Source: Sphingomonas folli (lineage in GTDB: Bacteria > Pseudomonadota > Alphaproteobacteria > Sphingomonadales > Sphingomonadaceae). From it: a stretch of DNA of 64,000 nucleotides. The DNA lies in the NCBI RefSeq assembly GCF_019429525.1, contig NZ_JAHXZL010000012.1:62001-126000 (forward strand), in the 5' to 3' direction. Position numbers and translations under genes: made by a program. Positions 45,505 through 53,615 of the stretch are shown here, one piece after another. The notes beneath the pieces were generated by a model. The model searched no databases and was not told where the DNA came from. It saw nothing but the letters and a program-made list of their open reading frames with translations. Position 1 is the stretch's first letter. Each line of letters opens with the position of its first letter.

Positions 45505-46863
45505 TCAGCCGCCGAGCTGGCCGAGCAGCAGCCGCACCGCGCCGTCCACCTCGCGGTCGCTGTCGCGCAGCGCCTCGATCCGCTTCACCGCGTGGATCAC
45601 GGTGGAATGGTCGCGGCCGCCGAACTTCCGCCCGATCTCGGGAAGCGAGCGCGTGGTCAGCCGCTTGGCGAGGTACATGGCGATCTGCCGCGGCCGCGCC
45701 ACCGCGCGCGCGCGGCGCGCCGAGATCAGGTCGAGCGGCTTGAGCTCGAAATGGTCCGAGACGAGTTTCTGGATCTGGTCGATCGTCACGCGACGCTGGT
45801 GGCCGCGCAGCATGTCGCCGAGCGTCTGGGTCGCGAAGTCGAGGTCGATCGTCGCGCCGGTCAGCATCGCATAAGCGGTGACACGGGTGAGCGCGCCTTC
45901 CAGCTCGCGGATGCTCGCGGTGATCCGAGTCGCGAGCAGATCAAGCACCTCGGCCGGGACACGCACGTCGGGCATGTCCGCGACGCGGCGCGCGATCACC
46001 TCGCGGCGCAGCGCCAGCGTCGACGGGCGGATGTCCGCCACCAGCCCCCCGCCGAGGCGGCCGAGGATGCGCGGCTCGATCCCCTCGAGCGCCTGGGGCG
46101 CGCGATCGGCGGCGATCACCAGCCGCTTACCCGCGGCCATGATCTCGTTGACGGTGTGGAAGAACTCCTCCTGCGTGGAGTCCTTGCCGGCGATGAACTG
46201 GAGGTCGTCGATCAGCAGCAGGTCGGACCCGCGCAGCTTCATCTTGAAGGCGAAGGTGTCGCGCGCGCGCACCGCGGCGACGAACTCGAACATGAAACGC
46301 TCGGCCGACATCAGCATCACGCGCGCGCCCGGGTGCGCCGCCAGGAAGGCGTGCGCCACCGCGTTCATCAGGTGGGTCTTGCCCTGCCCGGTCGCGCCGT
46401 GAAGGAACAACGGGCTGAACCGCACCGGGCCGGGTTCGGCGAGCGCGCGCGCGGCGTTCACCGCGACCAGATTGGACTCATCGACGACGAAACGGTCGAA
46501 GGTGAGCCGCGGGTCGAGCTGCGGGCGCTCACCCGCCTCGCCGACCTCCTCCGCGACCGGCGCGTTCGGCGTCGCGGCCGCGGGCGCGGTCAGCACCGCG
46601 GCGACCGGCGCGCGCGGCGCGGTCTCGACCTCGACGCTGCGCACCCCCGGGAGCACCGCGCGGAACTCGTGCACCAGCCGCTCGGCATAGTGGCTGCGCA
46701 CCCAGTTGGTCATGAAGGGCGACGGCAGCGTCAGGCGGACGTCGAGCGGGTCGGTCGCGTCCCCCAGCGCGATCGGCGCGAGCCACTGGTCGAACAGCCG
46801 CGCCCCGGCGGACTGGCGCAGGTTGGCGCGCACCCGGGTCCAGGCCCGTGCCACGTCGCTCAT
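45505..46863 (-). CDS. dnaA: Chromosomal replication initiator DnaA
   Basis: 452 aa from the ATG at 46863; a longer frame to 46953 exists, and an upstream GTG cannot be excluded. Domain I (WTRVRANLRQSAGARLFDQW), variable Ala/Pro-rich domain II, AAA+ domain with Walker A GATGQGKTHLMNA and Walker B LLLIDDLQF, arginine-bearing RILGRLGGGLVADI, and domain IV with the DnaA signature GGRDHSTVIHAVKRIE. Starts replication by melting oriC. Followed in order by rpsT and mutM upstream, as in many alphaproteobacteria. Confidence 0.96.
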   Translation of the reverse strand: MSDVARAWTRVRANLRQSAGARLFDQWLAPIALGDATDPLDVRLTLPSPFMTNWVRSHYAERLVHEFRAVLPGVRSVEVETAPRAPVAAVLTAPAAATPNAPVAEEVGEAGERPQLDPRLTFDRFVVDESNLVAVNAARALAEPGPVRFSPLFLHGATGQGKTHLMNAVAHAFLAAHPGARVMLMSAERFMFEFVAAVRARDTFAFKMKLRGSDLLLIDDLQFIAGKDSTQEEFFHTVNEIMAAGKRLVIAADRAPQALEGIEPRILGRLGGGLVADIRPSTLALRREVIARRVADMPDVRVPAEVLDLLATRITASIRELEGALTRVTAYAMLTGATIDLDFATQTLGDMLRGHQRRVTIDQIQKLVSDHFELKPLDLISARRARAVARPRQIAMYLAKRLTTRSLPEIGRKFGGRDHSTVIHAVKRIEALRDSDREVDGAVRLLLGQLGG

Positions 46864-47268
46864 CCCGTCCACTCGTTCCGCCACTTGCGCCACGCACGAC
46901 TCTCCCGTTGCCGCGAACGCAGGCGCTCGCGGATACCACTGCCGCAAAGTCAAACGTCCCCCTGCCCGCGGCCCCTCGCGCGTCGGCTATCAGACGGTGT
47001 CTCTGTGCCGCGCCGGACGAACGCCGGTGCGGTTCGACAGGATTAGGAACAGCCGGCTGAGTCGATCAAGACCGGTCGCGGACACAAAATCGAAATAAAG
47101 AAGGTTGACTCCCCACCAGCCACGCAAATGCGTCGAATTTCTCACAACACTTTGAGATTGCAGGCTTTATTTGGCGGCGTCGCGATCCCGCCGGGTGCGA
47201 ATCGCAGGATTTCCGAGGCTTTTGGAAAGAAGCGCCGACCCAGTCTGGCGACCGCCGACCACGCATAC
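46864..47268. promoter_or_regulatory. dnaA upstream region
   Basis: About 400 bases containing the dnaA promoter. An AT-richer patch (47070-47175) with several TTT/AAA tracts stands out. I looked for DnaA boxes (TTATCCACA or close) and saw none, so there is no support for oriC here. No gene recognised. Confidence 0.45.
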
Positions 47269-47306
47269 GAAAACGCCCGCCGGGACAGTCCCGACGGGCG
47301 TTTTTC
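47269..47306 (-). terminator. Terminator of rpsT (bidirectional)
   Basis: Long stem GAAAACGCCCG(c)CGGGAC / TCCCG(a)CGGGCGTTTTTC with an AG loop, 23 bases beyond the rpsT stop. T-runs occur on both strands, so it can also end leftward or rightward transcription between rpsT and dnaA. Confidence 0.85.
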
Positions 47307-47328
47307 GTAGCGCTGAGAGCGTATTAGA

Positions 47329-47592
47329 TCAGGCGAGCCCGGCCACGCGCTTGGTCAGGCGCGAGAACTTCCGCGCCGCCGCGTTCTTGTGGAGTACGCC
47401 CTTGGCGACGCCGCGCGCCAGCTCGGGCTGCGCCGCCTGCAGCGCGGTCGCCGCCGCGGCCTTGTCGCCGGCCGCCAGCGCCGCCTCGACCTTCTTCACG
47501 AAGGTGCGGATCCGGCCGACGCGGTTACCGTTGACTTCGGCCCGACGCTCGTTGCGGCGGATGCGCTTCTTGGCTTGCGGCGTGTTCGCCAT
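47329..47592 (-). CDS. rpsT: 30S ribosomal protein S20
   Basis: 87 aa. Basic N-terminus [20 protein letters not shown], then the helices [19 protein letters not shown] and [18 protein letters not shown]. Structural protein of the small subunit. The ATG at 47592 is the family start; the upstream open frame is not conserved. Located between dnaA and mutM as in other alphaproteobacteria. Confidence 0.97.
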   Translation of the reverse strand: MANTPQAKKRIRRNERRAEVNGNRVGRIRTFVKKVEAALAAGDKAAAATALQAAQPELARGVAKGVLHKNAAARKFSRLTKRVAGLA

Positions 47593-47688
47593 GAACGTCC
47601 TCTGATTGTTTCGAATCGATGGAAGAAGGGCGGTCGGCAACGCCGTCACCCTCGAAGGCGCGGCCCATAGCGCGGGGGGCCCGCAGCG

Positions 47689-48504
47689 TCAACCGCGCTG
47701 GCACGCCGGGCACCAGAAGGTGGAGCGCCCACCCTCGGCGTAGCGATGCACCGTGCCGCCGCAGCCGCAGGCTTGGCCCTCCCGGCCGTAGACCGCGAAC
47801 TGCTTGGAGAAATACCCCAGCTCGCCGTTTGGCCGGGCATAGTCGCGCAGGCTCGACCCGCCCGCCGCGATCGCCGACTCGAGCACCGCGTGCACCGCCT
47901 CGACCAGCCGCTGGAGCCGCGACCGCGCGATCCGCCCGGCGGCGCGGCGCGGGTTGATCCGCGCGTGGTACAGCGCCTCGCACACGTAGATGTTGCCCAG
48001 CCCGGCGACGACCCGCTGGTCGAGCAGCGCGAGCTTGATCGAGGTCGTCTTGCCGGCCAGGGCACCGCGCAGATAGTCGGCGGTGAGATCGCCGCCGAGC
48101 GGCTCGGGGCCGAGCGGGCCGAACGCCGGGAAGCGGGCCAGCTCGGCGGTGGGCCAGAGGTCGACCGAGCCGAAGCGGCGGGGGTCGTTGAGCGCGAGCC
48201 GACGCCCCGTCGCGGTCTCGATCAGCAAATGGTCGTGTGGCAGCAGCTCGGCGGGATCGACCCGCCAGCGCCCCGACATGCCGAGATGGAAGATCAGCGT
48301 GTCGCCGCGATCGGTGTCGATCAGGCCGTATTTGGCGCGACGCGACAGTGCGGTGACCCGCGCGCCGGTGAGCCGCTGGCGCAGCTCGGGCGGGAACGGG
48401 CGGCGCAGGTCACCGCGGCGCGGCTCGACGCGCGCGAGCGTGGCGCCGAGCAGCACCGGCGTCAGCCCGCGCACGGTGGTCTCGACCTCGGGAAGTTCTG
48501 GCAT
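47689..48504 (-). CDS. mutM: Formamidopyrimidine-DNA glycosylase
   Basis: 271 aa. Catalytic N-terminus MPELPEVETTVRGL (Pro2 nucleophile, Glu3), helix-two-turn-helix region (NIYVCEALYHARINPRRAAG), and C-terminal zinc finger CGCGGTVHRYAEGGRST with FWCPACQRG. Removes 8-oxoguanine and opened purines from DNA. Normal length. Confidence 0.96.
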   Translation of the reverse strand: MPELPEVETTVRGLTPVLLGATLARVEPRRGDLRRPFPPELRQRLTGARVTALSRRAKYGLIDTDRGDTLIFHLGMSGRWRVDPAELLPHDHLLIETATGRRLALNDPRRFGSVDLWPTAELARFPAFGPLGPEPLGGDLTADYLRGALAGKTTSIKLALLDQRVVAGLGNIYVCEALYHARINPRRAAGRIARSRLQRLVEAVHAVLESAIAAGGSSLRDYARPNGELGYFSKQFAVYGREGQACGCGGTVHRYAEGGRSTFWCPACQRG

Positions 48505-48599
48505 GGCGGCGGCTTAGCTCGACGCCGCCGGCGCGACTAGGGATCGATCGTCGGCTCATCCCGCTTGTTCGGCGCGGCGTGCCCGGCGACCGCCCCCGG

Positions 48600-48965
48600 T
48601 CAGCTCTCCGCGACGGCGCGTCGTGCCGCACGCTCGGACCACCACCAGAACGCCAGCATGCCGGCACCGATCACCGCCAGCACGGCCGCTACCTGGAACA
48701 TCTGCGCGCGCTCGTTCCCCTCGCTGGAGGCTCCGAGCGCCCCGACCGCGATCGACGCGACGATACAGGCCCACCCGCCCGGCGCGCCGACGTGGCGCGG
48801 GCGCGGCTCCACTTTGCCGATGAGCAATCGCGCGCTGTCCGCGTCGGTCGCTGCCACCCGCACGATCGTGCGATATAGCAGCGCATCGGTGATCAGGCGG
48901 CGCAGCTGAACCACGCACGCCACCAACATCCACATGGCGGCGACGGGAACCACGATCTCTACCAT
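48600..48965 (-). CDS. Small membrane protein, unknown
   Basis: 121 aa with three hydrophobic stretches: VEIVVPVAAMWMLVACVV at the start, WACIVASIAVGALGA in the middle, and MFQVAAVLAVIGAGMLAFWW near the end. The loops are Arg-rich. No family recognised. It lies between mutM and the divergent ubiE gene, where other genomes have no fixed gene. Confidence 0.65.
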   Translation of the reverse strand: MVEIVVPVAAMWMLVACVVQLRRLITDALLYRTIVRVAATDADSARLLIGKVEPRPRHVGAPGGWACIVASIAVGALGASSEGNERAQMFQVAAVLAVIGAGMLAFWWWSERAARRAVAES

Positions 48966-49081
48966 CGGCCATCCTCAACGGCGGGTCTGGGGGGCAGACG
49001 CTATCACAGAAGCGACGCGGCCGGCGAGATCAGCGTGCTCGCCCCTTCCCTCCCCCTGGCGCACGCCCTAGAGCGGCGGGC

Positions 49082-49840
49082 ATGAGCGATACCCCCGGCA
49101 GCGCCGCCAGCGAGCGCGTGGTCTCCTTCGGTTACGAGGACGTCACCCCGGTCGAGAAGACCGCGCGCGTGCGCGGCGTCTTCTCCAACGTGGCGGGGCG
49201 CTACGACCTGATGAACGACGCCATGTCCGGGGGCATGCACCGGCTGTGGAAGGACCGCTTCGTCCGCCGCGCGAAGCCGCGTGCGGGCGAGCAGATCCTC
49301 GACATGGCGGGCGGCACAGGCGACATCGCCTTCCGCCTCGCCCAGCACGGCGCCGCGGTGACCGTCGCCGACATCAACCCCGAGATGCTCGAGGTCGGCA
49401 TGCGCCGGGCGCAGCAGCGCGGCATCGACGGCTTGGTCTGGACCGAGGCCAACGCCGAGACGCTGGCCTTCCCGGACCGCTTCTTCGACGCCTATACGAT
49501 CGCCTTCGGCATCCGCAACGTCACCGACATCCCCGCCGCGCTGCGTGAGGCGCATCGCGTGCTGCGCCGCGGCGGCCGCTTCTACTGCCTCGAGTTCTCG
49601 ACCACGCAATGGCCCGGCTTCGCGGAGGTGTACGACGCTTACTCGCACCGCATGGTGCCCCGGCTGGGCCAGCTGCTCGCCGGCGACTCGGACAGCTACC
49701 GCTATCTCATCGAGTCGATCCGCCGCTTCCCCGACATGCCCGCGTTCGAGCGGATGATCGCCGAGGCGGGGTTCGTGCAGACGCGTGTCGAGGCGGTGCT
49801 GGGCGGACTGGTCGCGATCCACAGCGGCTGGAAGATGTGA
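49082..49840 (+). CDS. ubiE: Ubiquinone/menaquinone C-methyltransferase
   Basis: 252 aa. SAM-binding motif ILDMAGGTGDIAFRLAQHG, UbiE signatures YDLMNDAMSGGMHRLWK and FPDRFFDAYTIAFGIRNVTD, and RRGGRFYCLEFS. Performs the C-methylation in ubiquinone synthesis. GTG of ubiB overlaps the stop (ATGTGA), so the two quinone genes are coupled. Confidence 0.96.
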   Translation: MSDTPGSAASERVVSFGYEDVTPVEKTARVRGVFSNVAGRYDLMNDAMSGGMHRLWKDRFVRRAKPRAGEQILDMAGGTGDIAFRLAQHGAAVTVADINPEMLEVGMRRAQQRGIDGLVWTEANAETLAFPDRFFDAYTIAFGIRNVTDIPAALREAHRVLRRGGRFYCLEFSTTQWPGFAEVYDAYSHRMVPRLGQLLAGDSDSYRYLIESIRRFPDMPAFERMIAEAGFVQTRVEAVLGGLVAIHSGWKM

Positions 49841-51375
49841 CCTCGTCCATCGTCCACACCTGGCGGCTGCTCACCTGGGGACGCACGCTGGCGCGCCACG
49901 GCGCGCTGCGCGGGCTGGAGCGTGACGCCAACACGCCGCCGCGGCTGCGCCGGCTGCTGCGGCTCGCCCGGCTGGGCGCGCGCGTGCCCGCCACGCCGCG
50001 CTATGCCGACGCGTTCGAGTCGCTCGGGCCGGCCGCGATCAAGTTCGGACAGACGCTCGCCACGCGCCCCGACCTGGTCGGCGAGGAGGCCGCGTCCGAC
50101 CTGCTGCGGCTCCAGGACTCGATCCCGCCGGTGCCCTATGCCGCGATCTCGCAGGTGATGCGGAGCAGCTTCGGTCGCCCGCTCGACACCTTGTTCCGCG
50201 AGATCGAGGAGGTGCCGGTCGGCTCGGCCTCGATCGCGCAGGTCCACCGCGCCATCACCACCGACGGCAAGCGCGTCGCGGTGAAGGTGCTGCGCCCCGG
50301 CGTCGAGGAGGATTTCGCCCGCGCGATCGATACCTATGAGTGGGCCGCGGCGCAGATCGAGCCGATGGGCGGCGAGATCGCGCGGCTCCAGCCGCGACTG
50401 GTCATAGAGACGTTCAAGCGCTGGACCGCGCGGGAGCTGAACTTCACGCGCGAGGCGGCGTCCGCGTCCGAGCTCGCGGAGACGATGACCGCCGAGCCCA
50501 AGTTCATCGTCCCCGCGGTCGACTGGGCGCGCACCACCGGCAAGGTGCTGACGATCGAGTGGGTCGACGGCATCAAATTGTCCGATCGCGCCGCGCTGAT
50601 CGCGGCGGGTTACGATCTGCCCGAGCTGGCGCGCGTGCTGGTCCACGCCTTCCTGCGCCAGGCGATCGCCGACGGCTTCTTCCACGCCGACCTGCACCAG
50701 GGCAACCTCTTCGCCCTGCCCGGCGATCAGGTCGCCGCGATCGATTTCGGCATCATGGGCCGGATCGACCGGCGCGCGCGCGTCTGGCTCGCCGAGATCC
50801 TGTACGGCCTGATCACGGGCAATTACCGCCGCGTCGCCGAGATCCACTTCGAGGCGCAATATGTGCCCTCGCACCATAGCGTGGAGGAGTTCGCCACCGC
50901 GCTGCGCGCGGTCGGCGAGCCGATGCGCGGGCTGCCGGTGAAGGACATGTCGATCGGCATGATGCTCGACGGGCTGTTCGGCATCACGCGCGACTTCGAC
51001 ATGGTCACCCAGCCGCACCTGCTGCTGCTGCAGAAGACGATGGTGATGGTGGAGGGGGTCGCGACCGCGCTCGACCCCGAGATCAACCTGTGGGTCACCG
51101 CCGCGCCCCTGGTCGAGGACTGGATCCGCACCGAGCTCGGCCCGGAGGCCGCGATCGCCGACCGGCTCGTCGCCGACGTGCGCACGCTGGCGCGGCTGCC
51201 CGAGCTGGTGCGGCGGATCGAGGCGCGCTTCCCCGCCCCCGGCGGCGCGCCGCCGCGCCCGCCGCTCAAGGAGATCCAGGTGATGCGCGTGGGCGGCGGC
51301 TGGCGCTACGCCCTGGTGGGGGCGCTCGGGCTCGCCGCCGGCGCGGGTGCGATGCTGCTGGCGGCGCCGTGGTGA
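49837..51375 (+). CDS. ubiB: Ubiquinone biosynthesis kinase-like UbiB
   Basis: 512 aa, GTG start within the ubiE end. UbiB/ADCK features: the KxGQ motif in AAIKFGQTLATRPDLV, A-rich loop VGSASIAQVHRA, VAVKVLRPGV, EADLHQGN-type catalytic loop FHADLHQGNLFALP, and DFG as AIDFGIMGR. Two C-terminal membrane helices end the protein (YALVGALGLAAGAGAMLLAA). ATPase needed for ubiquinone synthesis at the inner membrane. Confidence 0.96.
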   Translation: MTSSIVHTWRLLTWGRTLARHGALRGLERDANTPPRLRRLLRLARLGARVPATPRYADAFESLGPAAIKFGQTLATRPDLVGEEAASDLLRLQDSIPPVPYAAISQVMRSSFGRPLDTLFREIEEVPVGSASIAQVHRAITTDGKRVAVKVLRPGVEEDFARAIDTYEWAAAQIEPMGGEIARLQPRLVIETFKRWTARELNFTREAASASELAETMTAEPKFIVPAVDWARTTGKVLTIEWVDGIKLSDRAALIAAGYDLPELARVLVHAFLRQAIADGFFHADLHQGNLFALPGDQVAAIDFGIMGRIDRRARVWLAEILYGLITGNYRRVAEIHFEAQYVPSHHSVEEFATALRAVGEPMRGLPVKDMSIGMMLDGLFGITRDFDMVTQPHLLLLQKTMVMVEGVATALDPEINLWVTAAPLVEDWIRTELGPEAAIADRLVADVRTLARLPELVRRIEARFPAPGGAPPRPPLKEIQVMRVGGGWRYALVGALGLAAGAGAMLLAAPW

Positions 51376-52418
51376 CGTCGGCGCCGCTGCTGCTCGTGGC
51401 CCCCACGCGCCTGGGCGCGATGGGGCGCGGTGCGGCGCGGTGGTGGGGCGCGGCGCTGCTGCTGTCCCTGGTCGCCGCGGTCGGCCTCAGCGAGACGAGC
51501 GCGCGGCCGGCGGCCGAGCTGCTCCACGACTCGATCGTCGCGGCGATGCGCCATGGCGCCCGCTATTACGAGACCTTCCGCGACCTCGCGCGCGCCGCGC
51601 CCGACGCCAGCGACGCGCGCGCGCTGCCGCCGACGCTCGCCGCGGTGAGCGCCGCCGTGCCGAACTGGGCGATGCTGCTGCTGGTCGGCGCCGCGCTCGC
51701 CGGGCTGGTCGCGGTCGGGGTGCAGCGGCTCGCCGCGCTCCTCGCGGGTGCCGCGGGGCAGGTGCTCGCCGCGCTGCTGCTCGTCGCCGGCACCGCCGCC
51801 GCCGCGCTGCTGTGGGAGCAGGCGCCCCACGCGGGCTGGGCCGCGCTGCTCGCCGCCTATGCGCTGCTGCTGCGCCGGGCGGACCGCTGGGGCACCGCCG
51901 CCGCGCTCGGCTGCGCCGCCGCGGTGATCGATCCCGCCGCCTTGCTGGTGCCCGCGGTGATGGCGGTGCTGGCGCTCCACGACGGCAGCGCGCGCGAGGC
52001 GCTCGGCTGGCTCGTCGCCTGCGCGGTCGGCGCCGCGGTGCTGGCCTGCCACCTCTGGACGATCGCGGCGGTCGTGCCCCCGATGCTCGAACCGCTGCCC
52101 GAGCTGATCGCCCCGCCCGACGCGCTGGCGCGACTGCTCGGCGCCGCGCTGCCGGGTGTAGCGCCCGGCCCGGCCGCCGCGCTGCTGCTCCTCTCGCTGC
52201 TCGGTTGGGCGGCGCTGCCGCGCGCGCTGGGGACTCGCGTGGTCGCGCTCGCGGTGGTGGGCCTCGCCGCCGACGGGCGCGTCGCCGGCCTGCACAGCGC
52301 GACGCTCGCCGCCGCGCTGGTCGCCCCCGGGCTCGCCTTCGCGCCCGACGCGATCGCGGACCTGCTGCGCGGCGCACCGGGGCGGCGCCGGATCACGGTG
52401 ACGAGGGTGACACGATGA
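51372..52418 (+). CDS. Hydrophobic membrane protein, unknown
   Basis: 348 aa, GTG start overlapping the ubiB stop, and its own stop overlaps the coaBC ATG. Extremely Ala/Leu/Val-rich, with about eight hydrophobic stretches (WGAALLLSLVAAVGLSET, AMLLLVGAALAGLVAVGV, VLAALLLVAGTAAAALLW and others) and one soluble loop after the first helix (LLHDSIVAAMRHGARYYETF). That loop and the layout faintly recall glycosyltransferase-type membrane proteins, but no catalytic motif is visible. The double overlap shows it belongs to the ubiE-ubiB-coaBC unit. Confidence 0.75.
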   Translation: MTSAPLLLVAPTRLGAMGRGAARWWGAALLLSLVAAVGLSETSARPAAELLHDSIVAAMRHGARYYETFRDLARAAPDASDARALPPTLAAVSAAVPNWAMLLLVGAALAGLVAVGVQRLAALLAGAAGQVLAALLLVAGTAAAALLWEQAPHAGWAALLAAYALLLRRADRWGTAAALGCAAAVIDPAALLVPAVMAVLALHDGSAREALGWLVACAVGAAVLACHLWTIAAVVPPMLEPLPELIAPPDALARLLGAALPGVAPGPAAALLLLSLLGWAALPRALGTRVVALAVVGLAADGRVAGLHSATLAAALVAPGLAFAPDAIADLLRGAPGRRRITVTRVTR

Positions 52419-53602
52419 GCCGCATCCTGCTGATCGTCGGGGGCGGCATCGCGGCCTACAAGTCGTGCGAGCTGGTGCGCGAGCTGCGCCGCCGCGGCCA
52501 TCGGGTCCGCTGCGTGCTGACCGAGGGCGGCGCGCATTTCGTCACCGCGATGACGCTCGCCGCGCTCAGCGAGGACAAGGTCTACACCGACCTGTGGGAC
52601 CTCAAGGACGAGGCCGAGATGGGGCATATCCAGCTCAGCCGAGAGGCCGATCTCGTCGTCGTCGCGCCCGCGACCGCGGACCTGCTCGCGCGCATGGCGG
52701 CGGGGCTGGCGAACGACCTCGCCACCACGTTGCTGCTCGCCACCGACAAGCCGGTGCTCGCCGCGCCCGCGATGAACGTGCGCATGTGGCTACACGCCGC
52801 GACCCGGCGCAACGTCGCCCAGCTGCGCGCCGACGGCGTCACCGTGATGGAGCCCGACGAGGGCGCGATGGCGTGCGGCGAGTTCGGCCCCGGGCGGCTG
52901 CCCGAGCCGCTGGCGATCGCCGAGCGGATCGAGCGCGCGCTCGCGCCCCGCGCCGGGGGGGCGCTGGCCGGGCGGCACGTGCTCGTCACCGCCGGGCCGA
53001 CGCATGAGCCCATCGACCCGGTGCGCTACATCGCCAACCGTTCCTCGGGCAAACAGGGCTTCGCCGTCGCGGCGGCGCTCGCCGCACTCGGCGCGCGGGT
53101 GACGCTGGTGGCCGGGCCGGTCGCGCTCGCCACGCCCGCGGGGGTGGACCGGATCGACGTCGAGACCGCGGAGCAGATGGCGGCGGCGGTCGACGCCGCG
53201 CTGCCCGCGGACGCCGCGGTGATGGTCGCCGCGGTGGCCGACTGGCGGGTCGAGCGGGCCTCGGCGCAGAAGCTCAAGAAGGACGGTGCGGCGCCGGCGC
53301 CCCTACCGCTGGTGGCCAACCCCGACATCCTCACCGGGCTGGCGCGCGACCCGCGCCGCCCGCGGCTGGTGGTGGGCTTCGCCGCCGAGACCGAGGAGGT
53401 GCTCGCGCACGCCGCCGCGAAGCGCGAGCGCAAGGGCGTCGACTGGATCGTCGCCAACGACGTGTCGGGCGACGTGATGGGCGGGGACGACAATGCGGTG
53501 CATCTCGTCACCGCGGCGGGTATCGAGAGCTGGGAACGGCTGCCCAAGCTTGCGGTCGCGGATCGGCTGGCGGCGCGGATCGCCGCGGCGCTGGCGGACT
53601 GA
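52415..53602 (+). CDS. coaBC: Bifunctional CoaBC (PPC decarboxylase/PPCS)
   Basis: 395 aa, ATGA overlap with the upstream gene. CoaC flavoprotein half: ILLIVGGGIAAYKSCELVRE, VVVAPATADLLARMAAGLAN, PAMNVRMW, and the substrate loop GAMACGEFGPGRL. CoaB half: VTAGPTHEPIDPVRYIANRS, SSGKQGFAVA, AAVADWRVERAS, KLKKDG. Joins cysteine to phosphopantothenate and decarboxylates it in coenzyme A synthesis. In other alphaproteobacteria dut often follows; here a sugar cassette intervenes. Confidence 0.96.
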   Translation: MSRILLIVGGGIAAYKSCELVRELRRRGHRVRCVLTEGGAHFVTAMTLAALSEDKVYTDLWDLKDEAEMGHIQLSREADLVVVAPATADLLARMAAGLANDLATTLLLATDKPVLAAPAMNVRMWLHAATRRNVAQLRADGVTVMEPDEGAMACGEFGPGRLPEPLAIAERIERALAPRAGGALAGRHVLVTAGPTHEPIDPVRYIANRSSGKQGFAVAAALAALGARVTLVAGPVALATPAGVDRIDVETAEQMAAAVDAALPADAAVMVAAVADWRVERASAQKLKKDGAAPAPLPLVANPDILTGLARDPRRPRLVVGFAAETEEVLAHAAAKRERKGVDWIVANDVSGDVMGGDDNAVHLVTAAGIESWERLPKLAVADRLAARIAAALAD

Positions 53603-53615
53603 GCGTCGAGGCGGA

